Assembly (NCBI GenBank): GCA_947167855.1
Contig: CAMVJR010000005.1
Coordinates: 1 to 48,192 of the forward strand
Length of the DNA stretch: 48,192 nucleotides
Reading direction: 5' to 3'
Origin: an uncultured Bacteroidales bacterium
GTDB lineage: Bacteria; Bacteroidota; Bacteroidia; Bacteroidales; UBA932
Numbering within the stretch: position 1 is the stretch's first letter; each line of letters begins with the position of its first letter. A program made the position numbers and the translations under genes. The notes under the pieces are model-generated. The model saw only the letters and a program-made list of their open reading frames with translations. It made no database searches and was not told the origin of the DNA. This document shows positions 42,345 through 48,192 of this stretch, one piece after another.

Positions 42345-43262
42345 TTATTCTGCTTTCGGAAACATCCGGTCCACATCTGCTGCAGGTAAACGAAGTACAT
42401 GTGTTATTTGCCGATTTGAGGAAGCAAGGCGCTGTTTCATCATCTTGGCTGCATTCAAGCGCGCCTCGAGTTCAAGAGTACGGAGATTCTGCCCCTGAAA
42501 CCAGCTGCTGACTATCTGAAAAACTTCTTCGGTTGGAAGCTGAATCTTTTCACCCAGCTTGGCTGCTATCTCCACATCGGCCTCCCCCCTTCGTGTAAGG
42601 AGGGTAAAGTACTGATTGGCGCTGTTAAAAAGGGCTTCCGTTGCGTGATAATCCACAAAACTGCTTCTGAGTATCATTCCATCGCAAACGCGGTAATGAC
42701 TCGGCAAGTCTGTATCATGAGAACGGCAGATAATCCTTTTCTCCCGTCCTCCCACTTTGTCAAACGGAATTCCTTGATTCATGAGCCGCAAGTTCCCGTT
42801 GAAGAACAGACTGGCCGATCCCCATGGATACCCGGTGGGCATACTGTCCAGACGGGCGACATATGCGTTCCGGTCTGTATAAGCGATCCTGTTTCTAAAG
42901 GATTTCAGATCCAGCGTTTCATCTATCCTTATATTCCATTCTTTCAGTGCGGGCTTTTGCAGAGAACGCTGGTATTTCCGTTCATTTTCGTGAAGTATCT
43001 CTGCAAAACAACAGGCCTTATCGAATGATCCTGTGCCCATTATGTGATGATGGCTGTTCATCTGGATATCATCCAAAATCATAAAACCGGACCGGGCCGA
43101 CGCAATGGCAATTAGATTGGTCCCCACTATGAATTCCTCCGGATTATCATACAGTGTCCAGTCCAAATCCTCCGTGGAGATGAAATAATACGGTCCACCG
43201 GCCGCAAATAACCGTTCACACTCCCGTTCCCGGTCCCAGTAATCGTTCTTTTCGTATGCCAT
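42345..43262 (-). CDS. Probable REP-associated tyrosine transposase (RAYT/Y1-like)
   Basis: A 305-residue protein. The segment YYFISTEDLDWTLYDNPEEFIVGTNLIAIA, followed by DIQMNSHHHIMGTG near residue 68-76, resembles the IS200/RAYT Y1 fold, in which two histidines of an HxH motif bind the metal. Candidate catalytic tyrosines are downstream (RKYQRSLQK). The C-terminal half has no match I can name and ends in a helical, DNA-binding-like region (NAAKMMKQRLASSNRQITHVLRL). It begins 20 bases from two 50-bp palindromic units and is preceded across the lipoprotein by seven more, the expected neighbourhood for a RAYT. Confidence 0.55.
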   Translation of the reverse strand: MAYEKNDYWDRERECERLFAAGGPYYFISTEDLDWTLYDNPEEFIVGTNLIAIASARSGFMILDDIQMNSHHHIMGTGSFDKACCFAEILHENERKYQRSLQKPALKEWNIRIDETLDLKSFRNRIAYTDRNAYVARLDSMPTGYPWGSASLFFNGNLRLMNQGIPFDKVGGREKRIICRSHDTDLPSHYRVCDGMILRSSFVDYHATEALFNSANQYFTLLTRRGEADVEIAAKLGEKIQLPTEEVFQIVSSWFQGQNLRTLELEARLNAAKMMKQRLASSNRQITHVLRLPAADVDRMFPKAE

Positions 43263-43283
43263 AACTATTATCTTTATTGTTTC

Positions 43284-43360
43284 GGGCACCATTTCTCAGT
43301 TTTGGTGTCCGCATGCTTCATTTTCGGCCGCCAGGACACCGAATGGGCATTTTGGTGTCC
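43284..43360. repeat. Two further 50-bp repeat units beside the RAYT-like gene
   Basis: One degenerate palindrome (GGGCACC/GGTGTCC, 43284-43310) and one perfect one (43334-43360) keep the 50-bp spacing. They lie just upstream of the RAYT-like start and before the end of the HHH/barrel gene. Confidence 0.85.
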
Positions 43361-43370
43361 GCGGGGTGGG

Positions 43371-44999
43371 TCAGTAGGTGCACTGGAGCTGGAAGTTCAG
43401 GGTTGGGGTGGGGGCACGGCCCACGCGGAGCATGTAGGCGGCGCGGAGGTTGGCCTTGAAGGTGAGGCGCCAGAGGCGGAGCTTGTAGCCGGCCACCACG
43501 GAGCCGGAGAGGCCGGTGCCGGAATAGGCCGGAACGGAGAAGGTGCCGGGAGCATCGCGCTCGTAGCAGTAGATGCGGTCGGCCCATTCGGGGATGCGGA
43601 AGGCCGAAAAGCGCAGGTACGTGGACAGGACCTCGTTCTTATACCCGCCCTCCAGGTAGGTCAGAAGGCCCCAGGACTTGCAGCGGACAGCCTCCCCGCG
43701 AAGGACGGAAAGCCAGGGGCCGTGGGCAAAGCGGACATCGGCCCGAAAGTCCGTGCGGGGCGGCTCATAATTGCGGTAACGCTCTGTCAGGCGCAGGCTC
43801 AGCGACCAGGCCGAAAATACCTGCCAGTCAAAGTTCAAATATCCCCGAACCTGCAGGCGCCGGGGATCCACGCCTCCCACTGGTAACAGCGCGCCATCCA
43901 ATGTGATAGAGAGTTTATAGAAAGGAACGGATGAACCAAATCCGGTGCGGCCGGCGAGCGGCACCCATCGGCCACTGGACAACGCATAGCCGGCGGCCAG
44001 TCCGTATTCGCCGTTCTTTTTGCCGCTGAACTGAGAGGGCACCACACGCGCCTGCAGGGCCCATTTCCCCTGACTGCCGGCCTTCCATCGGGCCGATGCC
44101 TTCCCAGCCACCGAACGTTTTCGCCAGGCCGCTTCGGCCGTATAGTCCGCGCCCCGCAGGTTCAGCCGGGCATCAGCAGAGCCGGAAAGCCCATTAGAGC
44201 GGCTCCAGGCAAGGGTTCCGCCTACCTGGCCCCATCGGCCCGAATATTCTCCGCGCGTACCGAAAGCCAGCGCCAGTGTGCCCCAGGCCGATGCCCGCCA
44301 GTGCCGCCCGCCGTACTCATAGGCCAGGCCCCGGTGCACGGAGGAGGATGTGTAGGACCAGACCGGCGAGATGCCCGTGCTGCGGCGGATGAAGGCGTCC
44401 ACCGTGGACAGGCTCTCCATGGAGAAGCCGCTCCACTGGGCCAGGCCCTCGCCGTAGCGGACGTTGAAATCGCCCAGGACCAGGCGGCCCCAGCGGGTAT
44501 CGGCCTCGGCGTGCGCGGTCCAGTCAGGATTCCTCCAGGCGCCTCCAACCCGCCAGTTCTCGCCGGAAACCTTGGCCTTCACACCCACTTGCTTCAACGT
44601 GGTTCGCGCCAGGGCCTCGGCCCGGATACGGGGACTCCCTACAGCCCCCGGAAGCCGCCGGGACTCCAAAGACAGGAAAGGCTGCAGGGCTTCCACTGCT
44701 TCCCTGCCAAAGCCGTCCACCAGCATCAGCTCTTCCCAGGAGAGGATGTCCCCGGAGGTGGCCCGGTAATCGGCCAGGGCAGCTATCTGGTATTCCGTCA
44801 GAATGCCCGGGCGCAGGCGCTCGGAATTTACCCGGACTTTAAACACCATTCCTTCCAGGCGCTCAATCCAGTCCTGGTCCACTTCTTCGATGCTGGAAGC
44901 GCCCGACAGATAGAGCGCCGCCCGCAGGACGGAAGCATCCTGCGAGGCAGCCTCAAGGCTCAGCAAGGCCGCAACGGCCACACAAACAATATGTCTCAT
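43371..44999 (-). CDS. HHH-domain outer-membrane beta-barrel protein
   Basis: A 542-residue secreted protein with a signal peptide (MRHIVCVAVAALLSLEAASQ). An N-terminal helix-hairpin-helix region follows (ILTEYQIAALADYRATSGDILSWEELMLVDGFG), then a long alternating beta-strand sequence ending in Tyr (PTPTLNFQLQCTY), as in outer-membrane barrels. The motif RYGEGLAQWSGFSME is typical of Bacteroidetes HHH/barrel proteins. Their function is not established; DNA uptake or surface binding has been suggested for ComEA-like HHH domains. It is monocistronic; the upstream region to hpt is 116 bases with a divergent promoter. Confidence 0.75.
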   Translation of the reverse strand: MRHIVCVAVAALLSLEAASQDASVLRAALYLSGASSIEEVDQDWIERLEGMVFKVRVNSERLRPGILTEYQIAALADYRATSGDILSWEELMLVDGFGREAVEALQPFLSLESRRLPGAVGSPRIRAEALARTTLKQVGVKAKVSGENWRVGGAWRNPDWTAHAEADTRWGRLVLGDFNVRYGEGLAQWSGFSMESLSTVDAFIRRSTGISPVWSYTSSSVHRGLAYEYGGRHWRASAWGTLALAFGTRGEYSGRWGQVGGTLAWSRSNGLSGSADARLNLRGADYTAEAAWRKRSVAGKASARWKAGSQGKWALQARVVPSQFSGKKNGEYGLAAGYALSSGRWVPLAGRTGFGSSVPFYKLSITLDGALLPVGGVDPRRLQVRGYLNFDWQVFSAWSLSLRLTERYRNYEPPRTDFRADVRFAHGPWLSVLRGEAVRCKSWGLLTYLEGGYKNEVLSTYLRFSAFRIPEWADRIYCYERDAPGTFSVPAYSGTGLSGSVVAGYKLRLWRLTFKANLRAAYMLRVGRAPTPTLNFQLQCTY

Positions 45000-45086
45000 A
45001 CGGGGAAGTTAAGCAAAGCCGGCCGAAATCCCCGCGACCTGTTGAAAACTTGTGTTGTTTCAGATGTATTTTTGTGTGTTTTTTAC

Positions 45087-45094
45087 TATTTTTG
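45087..45094 (+). promoter_or_regulatory. -7 box TATTTTTG upstream of hpt
   Basis: An exact TAnnTTTG match 21 bases before the hpt ATG. A second candidate TAAATTTG at 45101-45108 is too close to the start codon to be the likely one. Confidence 0.6.
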
Positions 45095-45115
45095 CATAAC
45101 TAAATTTGCAAATCG

Positions 45116-45667
45116 ATGGATCCAAAAATTACCCTTCACGACAAAACTTTCAAACTCTTTATCCCTAACGAAGAAATCGAGAAGGCCATCGACGCCTTGG
45201 CAGAGCGCCTGAACGCAGACTACGCCGACGCCACCGACGAGGATCCCGTGGTGCTCCTGTGCACGCTCAACGGGGCCATCATCTTTGCGGCCGAACTCCT
45301 CAAACGCGTCAAATTCCCCCTGGTCCTCAAGGCCTGCAAGCTTTCCTCCTATCAGGGAACCCAGTCCACGGGCTACATCAAGACGGAAGTTCCCCTTCCC
45401 GCCCACCTGGAAGGCAAGAGAGTCATCATTGTGGAGGACATTGTGGATACCGGCAACACCATCGTGGCCATGAAGGACCTCCTGCAGGACGCCAGCGTCA
45501 GAGACTCCAAGGTATGCACCCTGCTGGTCAAGCCGGACGTGTACAAGAAGCACGTCAAACTGGACTACGTTGCCATGGAAATCCCCAACCGGTTCATCGT
45601 GGGCTTCGGCCTGGATTACGACGAGCTGGGCCGCAACATCAAAGATATTTACGTACTTGACGAATAA
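45116..45667 (+). CDS. hpt: Hypoxanthine phosphoribosyltransferase
   Basis: Salvages hypoxanthine (and possibly guanine) to IMP/GMP using PRPP. The 183-residue protein has the PRPP-binding motif VIIVEDIVDTGNTIVAMKDLL near residue 105 and the hood/flexible region KLSSYQGTQSTGYIKTE near residue 75. The C-terminal VAMEIPNRFIVGFGLDYDELGR is typical. It is followed 12 bases later by adk, a natural purine salvage pair. The identification is firm. Confidence 0.95.
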   Translation: MDPKITLHDKTFKLFIPNEEIEKAIDALAERLNADYADATDEDPVVLLCTLNGAIIFAAELLKRVKFPLVLKACKLSSYQGTQSTGYIKTEVPLPAHLEGKRVIIVEDIVDTGNTIVAMKDLLQDASVRDSKVCTLLVKPDVYKKHVKLDYVAMEIPNRFIVGFGLDYDELGRNIKDIYVLDE

Positions 45668-45679
45668 CCATTAAATCGC

Positions 45680-46252
45680 ATGAAATATTTCGTACTTTTT
45701 GGCCCTCCCGGTGCTGGTAAAGGCACCCAGGCCGGCGCTATGGTAGAGCGCTACAATCTCTGCCACCTGTCCACCGGAGAACTTCTCCGCAGTGAAATTG
45801 CCGCCGGCACCCCGCTGGGTCTGCAGGCCAAAGCCCTCATCGAGGCCGGCAGCCTGGTCCCCGACGAGGTAGTTGTAGGAATGATTGAATCCAAGTTCAA
45901 GAGCGTGAAGAATGTCAAGGGTTTCCTGCTGGACGGTTTCCCCCGTACCATTGCCCAGGCCGAGGCCCTGGACGCCATGCTGTCCAAGAACGGTGAATCC
46001 GTGACCGGCTGCATTTCGCTCATGATTCCTGACGACCTCATCCACGAGCGTATCGCCCACCGCGCCAACATAGAAGGCAGGGCCGATGACGCCCGCCCGG
46101 AGGTGGTTGCCAACCGCGTAAAGACCTACCACGACAAAACCGAACCCCTCATCGACTTCTACAAGAAAGCCAACCGCTACCACGAAATTGACGGCGTAGG
46201 CCTCATCGAAGAGGTTCGAGACCGGATCTTCAAAAAATTGGATTTGCTATAA
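45680..46252 (+). CDS. adk: Adenylate kinase (short form)
   Basis: Interconverts ATP, AMP and ADP. The P-loop FGPPGAGKGTQAGAMVE is at the N-terminus, the AMP-binding segment LSTGELLRSEI and DGFPRTIAQAEAL follow, and the LID is short (ERIAHRANIEGRADDARPEVV), as in the small adenylate kinases of Bacteroidetes. 190 residues is the normal length. The stop overlaps the convergent membrane-bridging gene by six bases. It is probably co-transcribed with hpt. Confidence 0.96.
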   Translation: MKYFVLFGPPGAGKGTQAGAMVERYNLCHLSTGELLRSEIAAGTPLGLQAKALIEAGSLVPDEVVVGMIESKFKSVKNVKGFLLDGFPRTIAQAEALDAMLSKNGESVTGCISLMIPDDLIHERIAHRANIEGRADDARPEVVANRVKTYHDKTEPLIDFYKKANRYHEIDGVGLIEEVRDRIFKKLDLL

Positions 46253-47377
46253 ATTAAAGCGTACACCAGCTGCCACTGTAAAGAAGAACGGATGCTGGCT
46301 GCGGTAAGTCATCAGGACCCGGCTGCCCGAAGGCACCGTCCAGCTAAGCTCCGGCTCCAGATACAGGCCGATGTGCCGGCTACAGTTGAACTGCACGCCG
46401 GCAGCTCCCAGCAGGGAGAAGCTGAAGCCGTCCCGCTGGATCTTCTCTCCGCTAAGCGAGGCCGCCACGCAGAAATCGCCCTCCATTCCGGCTCCCAGAT
46501 ACACATCCAGCCACTTGTTGGAAGCGATGCTCCAGTCCATCCGGACAGGGATGCCCAGATAATGGGCGCTCTGCTGTTTGACGCCGGTCATCGAATAGGT
46601 AAAGAAGGTCTTATACAGACTGTATTCAACTCCAGTGGTGAGTTTCCACCGCTTGCTTACCGGAATGCCCAGGGAAACGCCGCCCCGGATAAAAGGATAC
46701 TGCGTACGGGTATCGGTAAGCAGATTCACGTCCGGGACATAATAATGCTCACCAGGATCATTAGTCCCGGATCCGGAATCAAAAACCGGCGAGTTGCCAA
46801 ATCCAGTATCATAGCTCAGATTCCTACCCGAGCCCACCAGCGGCGTAATCACAGCCGCCAGAAGGCCTGCTCCAGCCACAATACCGGCCGCCGGAGCCAC
46901 CTTCATGCGCACAGGCTTAGCAGCAGCCTTGGGCTCCGGAATAAAGGGAGACCCCGCCGGCTGCTCCTCCTGGTTCACAGCTTCCTGGGGCTCGGCCTCT
47001 ACAGGCTCAGCTACTGGCAGGACCGGCTCGGCAGGCGCAACCGTCGTAGGCTTGGCCTGGGCCACCAGCCGAGGCTTAGGCGCCAGAACGGGCTCTGAGA
47101 ATTCCACCGAATCGGCCTCTTCCACTACTTCAACTACCGGCACCGGGGCCTGCTCTATCAGCTGCACACCTCCGTCCGTTTCCGGTACCGAAGGCCGATG
47201 CAGCAGCAGAAGGGCTGCCACAGCCGCCGCCACAGCGGGAACCGCCGCCCATATCCACAGGACGGGCTTCCGGGCCTGGCTGTTTTGCCGGGCGTGGAAT
47301 TGGGCCAGCACGCTGTCCGGAAGGGTTCCGTCGAACTCTTCCATCTTTTGCTTCACAATGTCTTCCCACTTTTTCAT
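46247..47377 (-). CDS. Membrane-bridging anti-sigma factor with outer-membrane barrel (Dma-like)
   Basis: A 376-residue protein. Residues 1-35 are cytoplasmic (MKKWEDIVKQKMEEFDGTLPDSVLAQF), followed by a transmembrane helix (PVLWIWAAVPAVAAAVAALLLLH), a Pro/Glu/Val-rich periplasmic linker of about 100 residues, and from about residue 200 a beta-barrel ending RSQHPFFFTVAAGVRFNL. Such dual-membrane-spanning anti-sigma factors (Dma) are described in Bacteroides. Its gene overlaps the upstream ECF sigma gene by four bases, the expected pairing. The overall arrangement is seen; the signalling role is inferred from the family. Confidence 0.8.
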   Translation of the reverse strand: MKKWEDIVKQKMEEFDGTLPDSVLAQFHARQNSQARKPVLWIWAAVPAVAAAVAALLLLHRPSVPETDGGVQLIEQAPVPVVEVVEEADSVEFSEPVLAPKPRLVAQAKPTTVAPAEPVLPVAEPVEAEPQEAVNQEEQPAGSPFIPEPKAAAKPVRMKVAPAAGIVAGAGLLAAVITPLVGSGRNLSYDTGFGNSPVFDSGSGTNDPGEHYYVPDVNLLTDTRTQYPFIRGGVSLGIPVSKRWKLTTGVEYSLYKTFFTYSMTGVKQQSAHYLGIPVRMDWSIASNKWLDVYLGAGMEGDFCVAASLSGEKIQRDGFSFSLLGAAGVQFNCSRHIGLYLEPELSWTVPSGSRVLMTYRSQHPFFFTVAAGVRFNL

Positions 47378-47922
47378 CGGCCTTGTTCCTTTAAGTATTC
47401 CTGAATCTTCTCCTTGAGCTGCTTTCGGGCCTTGGCCAGGGTGCTGGTGCTTCCTTTCTCACTGATTCCCAGCATCTTGCCAATTTCATCGTGCGAGTAT
47501 CCGTCCATGCAATACAGGTTAAAGACGGCTCTCCGCACGCCAGGCAGCGCTCCTATCCATTCCATCAGTTTTTCCTTGGGGATGCTTTCTACGTCTTCGG
47601 CCGACGGATCCGGAATCGTGTCCTGGGCCATCAGGTCCAGGGAAACCACTCTCCATCTCTGCCGCTTGATCTGGTTGATGGCCCGGTTGATCGCAATCCG
47701 GCTCATCCACCCGTACAGTGAACCTTTCCCCGTATACTTGTAGGTGCCAATCTTTTCGAGGGCCTGAATGAGAGTCTCCAACATGAGGTCCTTGGCTTCT
47801 TCCTCATCTCCCAAATAACGTCTGCAGAGTGCATTCAGCCGGGCTGCATATCTCCTATACAGTTCATCTCCCGCCATTCTGTCTTTTTGTGAGCAGTACC
47901 TGGCCAGCGTCTGCTCATCCAT
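47374..47922 (-). CDS. ECF RNA polymerase sigma factor
   Basis: A 182-residue ECF sigma factor. The region 2 segment is ELYRRYAARLNALCRRYLGDEEEAKDLMLETLIQAL with the GSLYGWMSRIAINRAINQIKR region, and region 4 is LPGVRRAVFNLYCMDGYSHDEIGKMLGISEKGSTSTLAKARKQLKE. ATG 47922 (MDEQTLARYC) is chosen; the GTG at 47934 is an alternative. It probably activates an envelope regulon and is held by the overlapping membrane-bridging anti-sigma factor. A weak -7-like TAACTTTA lies about 35 bases upstream of the start. Confidence 0.92.
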   Translation of the reverse strand: MDEQTLARYCSQKDRMAGDELYRRYAARLNALCRRYLGDEEEAKDLMLETLIQALEKIGTYKYTGKGSLYGWMSRIAINRAINQIKRQRWRVVSLDLMAQDTIPDPSAEDVESIPKEKLMEWIGALPGVRRAVFNLYCMDGYSHDEIGKMLGISEKGSTSTLAKARKQLKEKIQEYLKEQGR

Positions 47923-48019
47923 TTCCTTATACACTCTTACGGATGCGTTTGGCCCGTAAAGTTAACACACTTTTTGCTTCTATCCTATAAACACACGAAA
48001 GGCCGAAATACGTCTCCGC

Positions 48020-48096
48020 GGACACCAAAAGGCTCATTCGGTGTCCCGGCGGCCGAAAATGAAGCATCCGGACACCAAAAGGCTTATTCGGTGTCC
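48020..48096. repeat. Two inverted 50-bp repeat units beside the sigma factor
   Basis: Palindromes at 48020-48046 and 48070-48096 keep the 50-bp period but lie on the opposite strand from the 41.4-43.4 kb units. The linker GAAAATGAAGCATCC is the complement of the common linker. They fill the gap between the sigma factor and the LysM gene. Confidence 0.85.
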
Positions 48097-48124
48097 GGAT
48101 GGTGATTCGGAGGGGTAAAAACCC

Positions 48125-48192
48125 TTACCGCTTTCCGACCTTCAGGCGCTGGCCGATGGCGATGCGGTCGCTCTTGAGGTTGTTCCAGCTCT
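48125..48192 (-). CDS. C-terminal end of a LysM-domain protein (5' end outside window)
   Basis: The reverse-strand reading frame open at the window edge ends in SWNNLKSDRIAIGQRLKVGKR and a TAA. This is the closing pattern of a peptidoglycan-binding LysM repeat (WNNL....I..GQ.L.V). The rest of the protein, which may have further LysM repeats or an enzyme domain, is beyond base 48192. It is too short for the ORF track. Confidence 0.75.
   Translation of the reverse strand, partial: SWNNLKSDRIAIGQRLKVGKR

Overview
The window is a gene-dense, GC-rich (clearly above 50% by eye) stretch of a Bacteroidota genome, most likely an anaerobic, gut-type member of the Bacteroidales. Evidence: many starts lie just downstream of the Bacteroidetes -7 box TAnnTTTG (TACCTTTG, TATATTTG, TATTTTTG), Shine-Dalgarno sequences are weak, and the families DUF4954, DUF3108, GIN/DUF2807 lipoprotein, HHH plus outer-membrane barrel, and anti-sigma fused to an outer-membrane barrel are typical of the phylum. 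The genus cannot be named from this sequence. No tRNA, rRNA, CRISPR array or integrase was found.

Layout. (1) 1-10.9 kb, + strand: a citrate lyase and citrate/isocitrate block, citE (cut by the window edge)-citF-citX-DUF4954-DUF3108-citC/citG fusion-aconitase-family hydratase-icd. Two genes, citX and citC/G, each carry two in-frame palindromic insertions of one repeat family. (2) 11.0-18.0 kb: a condensation-fold acyltransferase, a small unknown protein, a D-2-hydroxyacid dehydrogenase, a GntR-ABC-GIN lipoprotein operon with a recognisable operator, an AraC-type HTH protein and a deoxyhypusine synthase-like protein. (3) 18.1-32.3 kb, + strand: a type II PKS/FAS-like cluster of aryl-polyene/flexirubin type. 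It holds a methyltransferase, 2 ACPs, an LpxL-like acyltransferase, 2 hotdog proteins, 2 full ketosynthases, 2 half-size KS-like proteins, a small DMT protein, a LolA-like carrier, a GT2, an MMPL exporter fused to a PlsC domain, an esterase, a PaaK-like ligase and another acyltransferase. No ketoreductase, aromatic ammonia-lyase or phosphopantetheinyl transferase is visible. (4) 41.4-32.3 kb, - strand: MMPL exporter-FakA-FakB/DegV-GNAT-like-PlsX-ACP-nucleoside kinase, which reads as a fatty acid activation operon. (5) 41.4-48.2 kb: a seven-unit 50-bp palindromic repeat array, a lipoprotein, a probable REP-associated (RAYT-like) transposase, an HHH/barrel protein, hpt, adk, an ECF sigma factor with a membrane-bridging anti-sigma/barrel partner, more copies of the 50-bp repeat, and the C-terminus of a LysM protein.

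How the parts fit. Region 1 handles citrate and isocitrate and leads to 2-oxoglutarate. Regions 3 and 4 both concern acyl chains: region 3 builds, decorates and exports a lipid-like polyene, and region 4 phosphorylates free fatty acids and passes acyl groups to PlsX/ACP. The most unusual signals are at the DNA level: in-frame palindromic elements inside enzymes, a second REP-like family also found in frame in a glycosyltransferase, a RAYT-like gene beside 50-bp palindromes, and a strikingly frequent heptamer GGCCGAT on both strands.
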